NCBI GenBank assembly: GCA_025360425.1
Contig: JANYCD010000079.1
Location: forward strand, 1 to 33,914
Direction: 5' to 3'
Source of the DNA: Sterolibacteriaceae bacterium
Lineage (GTDB): Bacteria; Pseudomonadota; Gammaproteobacteria; Burkholderiales; Rhodocyclaceae
Length of the DNA: 33,914 nt
A program made the translations under genes and the position numbers. Shown piece by piece: positions 1 to 8,106 of the stretch; positions within the stretch are counted from its first letter, which is position 1, and each line of letters begins with the position of its first letter. The notes below the pieces were generated by a model. That model was not told the origin of the DNA and did no database searches. It worked only from the letters and a program-made list of their open reading frames with translations.

Positions 1-1524
1 CCATTCGGTGAATTCCTGCCTCTGTTGGGCCGTCATGTGAATCCCGCATTTGGTTCGCCGCCACAATATATCCTCGGGCGTCCTCGCCCATTCGTTGGCG
101 ATGCAGTAGTCGACTTCGCGCTCGAACAACCCACCACCGAAATTACGGCCCAGGTCATCTGTTGCACGCACACCATCCAGCACCACGTGGCAATCGGTGC
201 CGTGCCGTCCGGCAAGGTCTGTCAGCCATGACACTGACAAGTTCGAATATTGCTTTGCGAGTTCGGCCAGAAACTCCGGCCACGAACTTCCTTCGAAGTT
301 ACCGCCGGGCAGCGGTTTGCTGTCGGTCCACGGCTTGTCCATTTGCGGAAACCAGGATGCGAGTTTGCTCAGGCCAGTTTCGGCGAGGTGACGATAAGTG
401 GTGAGTTTGCCGCCGAACACTGTCAGCAGCGGCAAGTTGCCATCACCGTCAGACTCAAGCAGGAAACGGTAATCGCGGCTGACCGACGCGGCGGAGGCTT
501 TGCCGTCGTCAATCAGCGACCGCACACCGGCGTACGACCATACCACATCGGTTGGCGCAATCTGGCGGCGCGCATAGCGATTGACTGCACGACACAGGTA
601 ATCAATCTCGGCAACGGAAACCATTGCCGCATCATCCATTTCGGTGACTTCCACATCAGTGGTGCCCACCAGCGTGAAATCGCGCTGAAACGGAATCAGA
701 AAGCAGACGCGACCATCATCGTTTTGCAACGTGCAGGCATGGTCGCCGTCATAGAGCCGGGGCACCACAATGTGACTGCCACGCACCAGTCGCAATCTTG
801 CCTCCGCGCCAGCGCCGGGCAATCCCTTTGCCACCCGGGCCACCCAAGGCCCCGCAACGTTGACGATGGCACAGGCTTGCAACTCGCGGCGCCCCGCCGC
901 ATCTTCCAGCGTTGCGATCCAGTGACCGTTGCTGCGACGGGCTTCGACAAAGCGGCTGCGCACAAGCAATTGGGCACCATGAGACACGGCCGCGCGCACA
1001 TTCGCCAAGGTCAGCCGCGCGTCGTCGACACTGACATCCGAGTAAACGAAACCTTTGCGAAATTCCGGTTTGAACAAGCTGCCACGCTGGTCGACACCAA
1101 GATCGATGCGATGCGAAGCCGGCAGACTGCGACCCCCGCGCAGACTCCCCAGCGTGTCATAGAGAAACAGCCCCGCACCGACCATCCACTGCGGACGCAT
1201 GCCGGGGCCTTGCGGCAGCACGAAACGTCGCGCATGCGTCAGGTGCGGCGCGATGCGCAGCAGCACTTCGCGCTCTGCCAGAGACTCGGCAACGAGGCGG
1301 AAGGCAAATTGTTCGAGATAGCGCAGCCCGCCATGCACCAGCTTGCTGCTCGATGATGAAGTCGCGCCGCCGATGTCGCCCTGTTCGCACAATGCGACCG
1401 AGAGCCCGCGCCCCGCTGCGTCACGAGCGATGCCGGCACCGTTGATGCCGGCGCCGATGATCAGCAGGTCATAGCCGGTATCGATGCTGACCACCGCGCT
1501 TGTGCCGCCACGCTGTCCTGCCAT
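1..1524 (-). CDS. glpD: Aerobic glycerol-3-phosphate dehydrogenase (3' end cut by window edge)
   Basis: FAD-dependent oxidation of sn-glycerol-3-phosphate to dihydroxyacetone phosphate at the inner membrane, passing electrons to quinone. Translation of the minus strand from the ATG at 1524 gives 508 residues with no stop before base 1. The N-terminus has the FAD-binding GAGINGAG motif, followed by the GlpD-typical GGATSSSSSKLVHGGLRYLE stretch. The C-terminal part carries the family pattern ARTPEDILWRRTKCG close to the window edge, so probably only a few to about 20 residues are missing. The start overlaps the stop of the upstream lipoprotein gene by one base (TAATG), and no good ribosome binding site precedes it, so translation is probably coupled. 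No glpK or glpF is visible nearby. Assignment to GlpD is secure; the link to the exbBD-tonB run is inferred from spacing. Confidence 0.95.
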   Translation of the reverse strand, partial: MAGQRGGTSAVVSIDTGYDLLIIGAGINGAGIARDAAGRGLSVALCEQGDIGGATSSSSSKLVHGGLRYLEQFAFRLVAESLAEREVLLRIAPHLTHARRFVLPQGPGMRPQWMVGAGLFLYDTLGSLRGGRSLPASHRIDLGVDQRGSLFKPEFRKGFVYSDVSVDDARLTLANVRAAVSHGAQLLVRSRFVEARRSNGHWIATLEDAAGRRELQACAIVNVAGPWVARVAKGLPGAGAEARLRLVRGSHIVVPRLYDGDHACTLQNDDGRVCFLIPFQRDFTLVGTTDVEVTEMDDAAMVSVAEIDYLCRAVNRYARRQIAPTDVVWSYAGVRSLIDDGKASAASVSRDYRFLLESDGDGNLPLLTVFGGKLTTYRHLAETGLSKLASWFPQMDKPWTDSKPLPGGNFEGSSWPEFLAELAKQYSNLSVSWLTDLAGRHGTDCHVVLDGVRATDDLGRNFGGGLFEREVDYCIANEWARTPEDILWRRTKCGIHMTAQQRQEFTEW

Positions 1525-4169
1525 TACCGCCGACTGACGCCCGCAAGTTCGGTGTTCAATCGGCTGTCGTCATTGACCGATTTTACGGTCACGCCGACCG
1601 CCGGGGCATACCAGCTCGTCCCTTTGCGCATGCCGTGCATGGGCGATCCATCGACCTTCCAGCGATCGACGCATTCGACGCGAAAAGCGTCGAACTTTCC
1701 TGCCGCCACCTGTACCGGTTCGTAGGCAACCGCTTCGCACGCCACATCGCTGGACCACTTGTTCATTCCCTGGCGCCCCTCGTACTTGCCCGACCACTTG
1801 CTTCCAACGTACAGCGGAAACGACAAGGCCGGATAAAACGGCGCCGTATCGATGACAGTCTCGCCCCTGTCATTCACCACGCGGATCAGGTTTCGATTGT
1901 CGATGGTCGAGTAGAGCGTATTGCCGCCGCACTTGCTGACGACTTCCCCTTCCCGGTTCGGCTCGGTCACCTCCCAAACATTGCACTTGATTGCCGCCAA
2001 ACCATTGGAGTAGGTAACGCGGTCTCCCACTCTGGCATCGGGAGGTCTTTGCGCGAATGGTCGCTCCGGGGAGCGCGGCGCGGCGTTCGCACTGCCGCAC
2101 AGCAGCGACTTCATGGTCTGTCGTTCGCTGTCGGTGACGGTGGGGTTGTCGTCGACATATTTACAGACATCGCGACCGCTCGAATCGTAATCGGGTAGCA
2201 GCGCACCATGCTCGATCAGCAGCCTGACCATCTCGGGCTGGGCGTGGGAGGCAGCGACCATCAATGCAGTGCGACCACCGATACGGTTTTCCATCACCTG
2301 CTTCTCGGTGTCCAGCACAAACGGCAGGGCGATGGTCTTGGCGTTGACGTCAACACCCGCCTGCAGCAGCAACTTCGCCGATTCGACCTGATTGGTCAGC
2401 GCCGCCGCCATCAGCGCGTTGCGGCCGCGGGCATCGGACTCCTTCGGGTCAACGCCGGAGGCGAGCAGCAATGACACCGTCTCGGGCGATCCGGCAGAGG
2501 CCGTCAGTACCGTCTCGCCAGCGGTCCCGTGGAGCAGGCGATGTTCGCCGTTGGCGAGTTCGTAACGCATCAGATCGTCAACTACCGCAGTTGGGGCACC
2601 GTTGAGTGCGGCGCTATGCGCGGTCTCGAACTTGCGACCACGCTCGACGTCACCGGCCGACGGAAACAGCGGATAGCGCGGCGCGTACGTCTTGATGCGG
2701 GCCGGCGGCTCGTCGAGGATCGCGCCGCCGCCGGGCAGGTCGCCGGAAGCGTCGGCGAACATTTCCATGATCACCAGGTTGGCGGAATCCTTGGCCTCGA
2801 CCGCGGTCAGCCCCTGCGTCTGCATGAAGGCCGTGACCAGCTCGTTCGCTACCGGCCGCAAGGTGGTGAAGAAGCGACGGTACAAGTCCTTGCTCTCCTG
2901 ATCGGTCTCGGACATGGCGAACAGGCCGCCCAGCATCAGGTCATGACGCTTGCGCAGCCAGCCCGACCAACCGTTGCGCTTGGCCTCGTCCAGGGCGATC
3001 AGCGGCAGGTTGAGCACGTTCCACTGGGCTTCGAGACGCAACTGATAGTCATCGCGCAGTTCGTTGTAGTCGAGGCCGAGCGGGGTCCGGTTCTTGATCT
3101 GCTTCAGCACCGCGCGCCACGCATTTAGCGCCGGCAAGCGGTCGAACACGCCACGAAATGGTGGATGCAGATAAGTCTTGAACAGACACTGACGGTTAGC
3201 CTGGCCGCTGGCGATTTCATACAGCCCGGCATAGGACGATTCGCCGCGCGCCGCCGGTGAATAAAAGCCCCAGGCTTCATTGACCAGCGCGAACTGATGG
3301 CCGGAATAATTGAACACGTCGATCGCGCCGTAGTCGCGTGTCTGCGATGATTCCGGGCCGAAGCGGCCACCCGAGTTCGGCTGCTCCTCGATCCAGTGGC
3401 CAAGGGTTTGCCGATCAATGACCGGTGATCCATATGCGGTAAGACCGGCCGCGCGCAGGGCGAAACTGGCATAGGGACCGGGGTCGTACAGTTCGACGGA
3501 AATCTGTGCCGCAGCGGCGCCGCGTCCGGCATGCGTGCCGGCGATCTCGACCATGCCGGGAATCGCCGACGGGTCGGCATCACCGACGCGCTTGATCGAC
3601 TCATTGAACTTTTCCGCCATCGGCCCGCACAGTGCGGCATCGGGTGCATCAGCCACGGTGAACTGAATATAGGCCGCCGCCGAATGCACCACCGAACCAT
3701 CGCCGGCACGGCGCACCGGATACGACCAGGCGTTGAGCGCCACGATGCGATCACGGTAAGAACGCGTCAGGCACTCAGCCAACGCCGGTTCTGCGCGATC
3801 GGTGGTCATGCGCTCCTGCGGCACCCGGCAGGCCGGCACACGACCGAGCAGCCATTTACGCTGGCTGGCCACCAACGGTTCGCGCCCGAACGCATCGGCG
3901 GTGCGCAATTTCTGCCGGTAAATTTCGGTCATGCTGCTGTCGAGTTGCGACAGCGCATCGGTGGCGCAAACGACATCCTGCACCGTGGACGATGCTTCCA
4001 TGCAATCGAAGGATGGCGGATGCGCCGGCTGGTAGCGCCTTTGCGTCGGGCCGGGGCTGGTATCGCGCAGCACCGGCGGACGCGACGCGCAACCGGCGAG
4101 AACAAGCAGGACGAGCACGGCGATGGTCTTGCAGGCGCGCATTTCAATGAAGCGTATTGGCATCATCAT
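1524..4169 (-). CDS. Large lipoprotein with LprI-like and ankyrin-repeat domains
   Basis: 881 residues. The N-terminus has a hydrophobic signal ending in a lipobox (LVLAGC), so it should be a lipid-anchored envelope protein. The start could equally be Met10, which gives a more typical 18-residue signal. Residues about 54-115 resemble the LprI-like/DUF1311 fold: paired cysteines, then an SQRKWLLGR segment. A long middle region (about 120-540) is not recognised. Residues about 543-675 hold three ankyrin-like repeats (for example GRNALMAAALTNQVESAKLL and GRTALMVAASHAQPEMVRLL). Residues 714-881 form a cysteine-containing beta-rich C-terminal domain of unknown function. The gene lies 8 bases after the tonB-like stop and overlaps glpD by one base. 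Function is unknown. Ankyrin repeats suggest protein binding, and the N-terminal domain hints at lysozyme inhibition, but neither is shown here. Confidence 0.85.
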   Translation of the reverse strand: MMMPIRFIEMRACKTIAVLVLLVLAGCASRPPVLRDTSPGPTQRRYQPAHPPSFDCMEASSTVQDVVCATDALSQLDSSMTEIYRQKLRTADAFGREPLVASQRKWLLGRVPACRVPQERMTTDRAEPALAECLTRSYRDRIVALNAWSYPVRRAGDGSVVHSAAAYIQFTVADAPDAALCGPMAEKFNESIKRVGDADPSAIPGMVEIAGTHAGRGAAAAQISVELYDPGPYASFALRAAGLTAYGSPVIDRQTLGHWIEEQPNSGGRFGPESSQTRDYGAIDVFNYSGHQFALVNEAWGFYSPAARGESSYAGLYEIASGQANRQCLFKTYLHPPFRGVFDRLPALNAWRAVLKQIKNRTPLGLDYNELRDDYQLRLEAQWNVLNLPLIALDEAKRNGWSGWLRKRHDLMLGGLFAMSETDQESKDLYRRFFTTLRPVANELVTAFMQTQGLTAVEAKDSANLVIMEMFADASGDLPGGGAILDEPPARIKTYAPRYPLFPSAGDVERGRKFETAHSAALNGAPTAVVDDLMRYELANGEHRLLHGTAGETVLTASAGSPETVSLLLASGVDPKESDARGRNALMAAALTNQVESAKLLLQAGVDVNAKTIALPFVLDTEKQVMENRIGGRTALMVAASHAQPEMVRLLIEHGALLPDYDSSGRDVCKYVDDNPTVTDSERQTMKSLLCGSANAAPRSPERPFAQRPPDARVGDRVTYSNGLAAIKCNVWEVTEPNREGEVVSKCGGNTLYSTIDNRNLIRVVNDRGETVIDTAPFYPALSFPLYVGSKWSGKYEGRQGMNKWSSDVACEAVAYEPVQVAAGKFDAFRVECVDRWKVDGSPMHGMRKGTSWYAPAVGVTVKSVNDDSRLNTELAGVSRR

Positions 4170-4177
4170 GATGGTCG

Positions 4178-4795
4178 TTAGCGAATGCGAAAGATGAGGG
4201 TACCGCTGATTTCATAGGTGTCACCCGCATAGGCGGGCGGTGGCGGATACGGCCCGCCGTTGATCACGGCGTTACGCGCCGCAGTATTAAGCTCCTCATC
4301 GGGGCAGGGATCAATCTTGTACGACACCATGTTGCCCTGCTTGCCGACCGTAACCGTATATTGCACCGCGCATTGCCGCTTCTGCAACAAGGCCATTTGC
4401 GGATAGACCTTGGCGGCGATGATGCGTGCCTTGACCTTGTCTTCGTAGTCCGACGGCACATGGCCGCCGGAGCCGCCCGGACCGGTGGTCACGCCGCCGC
4501 TGTCGACGCCCGCTATCGCCGGCGTGTCGCCGTTGGCGGAAAAAAAATGCACAGGCGGCCCGATGCGCGGCGCCAGCCTGATGGATCGCGTCGGTTTTAC
4601 CTTGACCACTTTCTTCTCGACCTTGGGTGGCGGCGGAGGCGGTGGGGGTGGCGGCGGCAGACGGATCAACTCGATGGCGATCGGCAGCCGCTGCGGCACC
4701 GGTTCGCCGAAAGTGGTGTGCGCCAGGAACCAGACCAGCGCAACGTGGGCGATCAGCGAGAGCGCGACCGCGACATTCCGAAGTGACAGCATCAC
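4178..4795 (-). CDS. tonB: TonB-family energy transducer
   Basis: 205 residues in the TonB layout: a short cytoplasmic start, one membrane segment (about residues 8-26), a run of 11 prolines followed by a Lys/Val-rich stretch (KVEKKVVKVKP), a glycine-rich linker, and a C-terminal domain of about 90 residues ending in YEISGTLIFRIR. The C-terminal domain would contact an outer-membrane receptor or other partner and deliver energy from ExbB/ExbD. It has two cysteines (QCAVQY and DPCPDEE), which might form a disulfide. It lies 18 bases downstream of exbD. The protein is short for a TonB, and the linker reaches less far than in classical E. coli TonB. No TonB-dependent receptor gene is in the window. 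The family call is strong; the partner is unknown. Confidence 0.88.
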   Translation of the reverse strand: MMLSLRNVAVALSLIAHVALVWFLAHTTFGEPVPQRLPIAIELIRLPPPPPPPPPPPKVEKKVVKVKPTRSIRLAPRIGPPVHFFSANGDTPAIAGVDSGGVTTGPGGSGGHVPSDYEDKVKARIIAAKVYPQMALLQKRQCAVQYTVTVGKQGNMVSYKIDPCPDEELNTAARNAVINGGPYPPPPAYAGDTYEISGTLIFRIR

Positions 4796-4813
4796 CAGAA
4801 ACCCGTTTGAGTT

Positions 4814-5248
4814 TTACTTGTCACCTTCTGCGGCGATGAGCCCCACCTTGGAATAGCCCTGGTCTTGCAGCACATTCATGACCGCCATCAATCTCCCGTA
4901 CTCGACGTGCTCGTCACCACGCAGGAAGATGCGGGTTTCGCGGTTGCTGTGGGTATTCGTCAACAGCAGGGCTGGCAGGCCGTTGAGATCGGTCCGGTCG
5001 TTCTGGATATGCACCGAACCGTCGCGCTGCACGCTGATGTACACCGGCTCCGCAGGCATTGGATTGGGCGAGGCCGACAGCGACGGCAGGTCGAGCGGCA
5101 CATCGACGGTAGCCAGTGGCGCGGCCACCATGAAGATGATGAGCAGCACCAGGATGACGTCAACAAAGGGCGTGACGTTCATTTCCGCGTTCTGCGGATA
5201 GGCATGGCGCTTGACGCCGAGGCCGTAATCGCCGAGTTGTATCGCCAT
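4814..5248 (-). CDS. exbD: Biopolymer transport protein ExbD/TolR family
   Basis: 144 residues. One N-terminal membrane helix carries the conserved aspartate (EMNVTPFVDVILVLLIIFMV), which is the proton-path residue of the ExbD/TolR family. A periplasmic domain follows, with the usual late pattern of DEHVEYGRLMAVMNVLQDQG and KVGLI. It works with ExbB to use the proton motive force to drive the TonB protein encoded next. The ATG lies 2 bases after the exbB stop, and its ribosome binding site (GAGGTGGG) sits inside the end of exbB. The order exbB-exbD-tonB and the TonB neighbour favour ExbD over TolR. Confidence 0.93.
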   Translation of the reverse strand: MAIQLGDYGLGVKRHAYPQNAEMNVTPFVDVILVLLIIFMVAAPLATVDVPLDLPSLSASPNPMPAEPVYISVQRDGSVHIQNDRTDLNGLPALLLTNTHSNRETRIFLRGDEHVEYGRLMAVMNVLQDQGYSKVGLIAAEGDK

Positions 5249-5250
5249 GA

Positions 5251-6048
5251 TCAGCCCACCTCTTCAAGTTCGCGCGATACCACGGCGGTGAACTCGGCGG
5301 TGAAGTTGTCGAGCGAGCCGGTGATCTTGCTGATGTCGCGGGCGAACTTGTTGTAAATCATTACCGCCGGGATCGCGGCGAACAGGCCGATGGCCGTCGC
5401 CAGCAGCGCCTCGGCGATGCCCGGTGCGACCACGGTGAGACTGGTGCTCTTCGACGACGCGATCTGCGCGAAGCTATGCAGGATGCCCCACACCGTGCCG
5501 AACAATCCGATGAAAGGCGAAGTGGAACCGATCGTCGCCAGGATTCCCATCGAGGTACCCAGTCGCGACAATTCGCTTTCCTGAACAATGCCGGCCGCCA
5601 ACGCCATGCGTTGAATCAGACGATCGGCCTGGTGCGGCGTGATGGTGCGACTTGCCCAGTTGGTATGAAAAAGATCCCACTCATCCTTGGCCGCCTGCCA
5701 CATGCGGCCCATTGGATTGTCATTGACCTCGGCTGTCTGCTCAATGATGCTTTCCACTTTTCTGGCCTGACGAAAGGCAGTCAGAAAGCGGCGAGTGCTG
5801 CTATTCACGCGAAATATGAGCAGCGACTTCTCGATCAGGATCGCCCAGGTCAGTACCGAGCAGAAGCCAAGAAAAATTATCACCACCTTCACGATGATGT
5901 CGGCATGCATGAACATCTGAAAAGCGTCCAGCTTGCCACTTGCGTCGGCAAAATCACCATCGGCTGCCATTGCGCTGGTCGCCAGTCCGGCAAAAACAAT
6001 CGCAGCCGGAATCATGCGCGCCAAAGTTCGACGAAAACCTTGAAACAT
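5251..6048 (-). CDS. exbB: ExbB/TolQ-family proton channel subunit with N-terminal signal
   Basis: 265 residues. An N-terminal signal-like segment ends near ATSAMAADG, an extension seen in one class of ExbB proteins. The membrane helices follow (about 53-73, 165-190 and 205-230), including the family-typical stretches TIGSTSPFIGLFGTVWGILH and GIAEALLATAIGLFAAIPAV. ExbB forms the pentameric proton channel around ExbD. The start has a strong ribosome binding site, GAGGAG, about 7 bases ahead of the ATG. It is the first gene of the minus-strand run exbB-exbD-tonB-lipoprotein-glpD. The 113 bases upstream, before the TMEM175-type gene, presumably hold the promoter, but I could not identify a convincing -35/-10 pair there. 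Confidence 0.93.
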   Translation of the reverse strand: MFQGFRRTLARMIPAAIVFAGLATSAMAADGDFADASGKLDAFQMFMHADIIVKVVIIFLGFCSVLTWAILIEKSLLIFRVNSSTRRFLTAFRQARKVESIIEQTAEVNDNPMGRMWQAAKDEWDLFHTNWASRTITPHQADRLIQRMALAAGIVQESELSRLGTSMGILATIGSTSPFIGLFGTVWGILHSFAQIASSKSTSLTVVAPGIAEALLATAIGLFAAIPAVMIYNKFARDISKITGSLDNFTAEFTAVVSRELEEVG

Positions 6049-6161
6049 CTGCTTCTCCTCGTGTTGTCCAGTATTAATTGCGTTCCGGTCAATGGCCGGG
6101 ATTATGCAAGTTTTCCGGTTTGTGCGCTTGCCGATATGCCGTCGTAATACGCACTGGAGGG

Positions 6162-6737
6162 CTAATCGGTCAGCGTCCTTTCAATGCGACGATCCGGGGC
6201 CAGCCACATGATCGCAACCGCCACATAAATCGCCCCGGCGAACCACGCGTTAATAAATGCCAACGGAATCGCCAGCAGGTAGGCCACCAACGAGATCTTT
6301 CCCTTGAAATCGCGTCCCATTGCCTTTGCCAATACCGAATCGCTGCCGTGAAGATCCACCAGAACCAGCGTCAGAATAGTGTACGCAACAGCCGAACCCA
6401 GCAGCGCGCCGCCATACAGCGCCACCGGCCATGCGGCAAAATGATTCTCGCCCATCCATGCGGTGACAAACGGAATCAGCGAAAGCCAGAACAGCAGGTG
6501 CAGGTTTGCCCACAGCACGCGACCGTTCACGTGCTTGATGGCCTGCAAAAGATGGTGATGGTTGCTCCAGTAGATACCGAGAAAAACAAAGCTCAACACG
6601 TAGCTTAAAAACGCCGGCAGCAACGGCAGCAATGCAGCGGGTTCGGACTCGTGGGGTACCTTGAACTCCAGCACCATGATGGTGATGAAGATGGCGATCA
6701 TGCCGTCGCTGAATGCTTCCAGCCGTCCCTTGTTCAT
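6162..6737 (-). CDS. TMEM175-family potassium channel protein (DUF1211)
   Basis: 191 residues with about six membrane segments. The first helix shows the family hallmark RLEAFSDGMIAIFITIMVLE, containing the FSD motif of bacterial TMEM175 potassium channels. The second helix region has the GIYWSNHHHL stretch typical of DUF1211. I chose the internal ATG at 6737: it overlaps the stop of the preceding small gene as ATGA and has GGTGGA upstream. A longer in-frame start at 6791 would read through most of that gene's end. The protein probably sits in the inner membrane and conducts potassium; this is family knowledge and has not been shown here. Confidence 0.88.
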   Translation of the reverse strand: MNKGRLEAFSDGMIAIFITIMVLEFKVPHESEPAALLPLLPAFLSYVLSFVFLGIYWSNHHHLLQAIKHVNGRVLWANLHLLFWLSLIPFVTAWMGENHFAAWPVALYGGALLGSAVAYTILTLVLVDLHGSDSVLAKAMGRDFKGKISLVAYLLAIPLAFINAWFAGAIYVAVAIMWLAPDRRIERTLTD

Positions 6738-6949
6738 TTTTCCACCGGGCGTTGCGCCCATTTGTTGGCGACATAACCGATCCCCGCGCAAAGCAGGCCG
6801 CTGCCGACCATTAATGACGCGCTGAGCAACCCCAGCACCCGACCCGGCGGGATATTCGCCGCCATGGCAAAGAATGCGCCATATGTAGCCGCCAGCACAG
6901 CAGCTATGCCGACCACCGCAACGGCGATGGCAACAGGATTACGGTTCAT
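6734..6949 (-). CDS. Small two-helix membrane protein
   Basis: 71 residues, with two hydrophobic segments (AIAVAVVGIAAVLAATYGAF and a second around LGLLSASLMVGSGLLCAGIG). The start at 6949 is preceded by AGGAAA at good spacing; the longer in-frame start at 6982 has none. Its stop overlaps the TMEM175-type start as ATGA, so the two are probably translated together. I do not recognise a family. It may be an accessory membrane peptide of the channel, but that rests on gene position only. Confidence 0.7.
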   Translation of the reverse strand: MNRNPVAIAVAVVGIAAVLAATYGAFFAMAANIPPGRVLGLLSASLMVGSGLLCAGIGYVANKWAQRPVEK

Positions 6950-6982
6950 GATATTTCCTGAGCTTGGCGTTGATACGTGCAA

Positions 6983-7249
6983 TCAACGCAGCCTGTTGTT
7001 GTGCATGGTCGGATTGAGTTTGTCCAGATCGGCCTTGACCTGCTCGCGGCTGCGCTCATACACAATCTCGCGCCCCATCACGCTGCCGGCGTAAGCCAGA
7101 CCGTTACGCGTCGGCGTGATTTCGCACTTGACGCTGTGAATGCCCTCACCGAGCACCACCTGTATGCGGTCGGCGCGTTTTTCGAGAACGACGACATCCA
7201 TCGTCTTGCCGCTTTCGGTAATGCGTACCTTGATTTTCTCGGTGTTCAT
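6983..7249 (-). CDS. Small conserved-looking hypothetical protein
   Basis: 88 residues, soluble and charged, with no signal peptide or membrane segment. It starts MNTEKIKVRITESGK and ends in a Lys/Arg-rich tail. The ATG has GGGGGTGAT about 5 bases upstream. It lies 33 bases ahead of the small membrane protein gene on the same strand, so the three genes to 6162 may be co-transcribed. I do not recognise a function. The composition and good ribosome binding site support a real gene. Confidence 0.7.
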   Translation of the reverse strand: MNTEKIKVRITESGKTMDVVVLEKRADRIQVVLGEGIHSVKCEITPTRNGLAYAGSVMGREIVYERSREQVKADLDKLNPTMHNNRLR

Positions 7250-7345
7250 CGAACATCACCCCCGTGCGTCGGACTCCCGCCGGAATCATACGTGATCGGA
7301 CCCAATTCTGAATGGATCTCGTAGTTCACCGCACCACATAAACAA

Positions 7346-7377
7346 CTGCCTTTACGCATCGCAGATGCGCCAGGCAG
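7346..7377 (-). terminator. Hairpin downstream of the ferritin-like gene
   Basis: Read on the minus strand, just after the ferritin-like stop, CTGCCT pairs with AGGCAG and encloses CGCATC pairing with GATGCG around a TGC loop. The following bases are TTGTTTATG, a weak T-rich tail. This fits an intrinsic terminator, although the U-tract is imperfect. Confidence 0.5.
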
Positions 7378-7386
7378 ATCCGCTGC

Positions 7387-7884
7387 TTAGTGGCTCGCTG
7401 CGCTCAGCAACGCCCTTGCCTTTGCGACACGCTCGCTATGACGCGATTCCTCTTTGCCGTTCTGGCGAAGCAGTCTTGCCACCTCGGCATGGGGTTCGTT
7501 GTCGGCCCATGTTTGATAGTTCTTGTCGCCGCCGAGTTCACTCTGCTCAAGGTTGGCCAGAAAGTCGCCGTCGAGCGCGTCGAAGTGCAGATCCGAGTGG
7601 TAAGGGTTCAGCTCAATCTGCGGTAACGCAAACGGCGCACCCAGCAGACCCAGCGCCTTGACCAGGCGGTGCGCATGACCGCGCTCTTCATTGCCGTTAC
7701 GCTGCAACAGACCTGCCACTTCAGAATTGTCTGTCGCGCGGGCCAAGGCCATATAAAAACCTTCGGCAGTTTGCTCGATCAACGCCATCACCTTCATGTC
7801 CTCCGCGGAAAGCCGGGCGCGGGTTCCTAAAAGGGCAAATGCCTCGCTGGCAGTCGCCGGGTAGCCAGAGGGAAAATCGGTCAT
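7387..7884 (-). CDS. Ferritin-like diiron protein (rubrerythrin-like fold)
   Basis: 165 residues from the ATG at 7884, which has GAGGAG at good spacing; a longer in-frame start at 7971 lacks one. The sequence gives the four-helix diiron pattern twice: Glu37 in an EQT context with Glu67-x-x-His70 (NGNEERGH), and Glu113 in an EQS context with Glu146-x-x-His149 (NGKEESRH). Expected role: iron binding, peroxide reduction or stress protection in the cytoplasm. No rubredoxin-type C-x-x-C domain is present, so it is not a classical rubrerythrin. The two halves resemble each other clearly. The gene stands alone between hairpins at 7346 and 8069. Confidence 0.8.
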   Translation of the reverse strand: MTDFPSGYPATASEAFALLGTRARLSAEDMKVMALIEQTAEGFYMALARATDNSEVAGLLQRNGNEERGHAHRLVKALGLLGAPFALPQIELNPYHSDLHFDALDGDFLANLEQSELGGDKNYQTWADNEPHAEVARLLRQNGKEESRHSERVAKARALLSAASH

Positions 7885-8068
7885 CGGGGTCTCCTCGTTC
7901 TTGGGTTTGTGGTGGCCAAGTCGTGCAACTGCGCCTGCCCATAGCCTACCAGCCTTCGATGCGCGCGACAACTGGTCGGTACGTCCCGCAACCGGCCGCT
8001 ATCGCCCGCCCAGCCTGCCCCGCCTTTGTTCTAACGTATTCCTAATGTCATAGGCTACTTGAAGAACC

Positions 8069-8100
8069 GGGCTTCGATCCCCGGACATGGATCGAAGCCC
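8069..8100. terminator. Perfect 12-bp hairpin downstream of the MAPEG gene
   Basis: GGGCTTCGATCC and GGATCGAAGCCC form a perfect 12-bp stem around an 8-base loop. It begins 6 bases beyond the MAPEG stop. No T-run follows on either strand, so it may stabilise the mRNA 3' end or act with another factor. Confidence 0.5.
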
Positions 8101-8106
8101 GCTGGA

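Noticed and set aside
250-1356. Long plus-strand open frame opposite glpD
   Set aside because: It is the antisense of a clear GlpD protein and has no recognisable domain.
4625-4660. Repeat expansion in tonB
   Set aside because: The G-rich tract encodes 11 prolines with mixed codons, which is ordinary for TonB.
6049-6161. Promoter of the exbB run
   Set aside because: TTGACC and CATAAT occur but not at usable spacing to each other.
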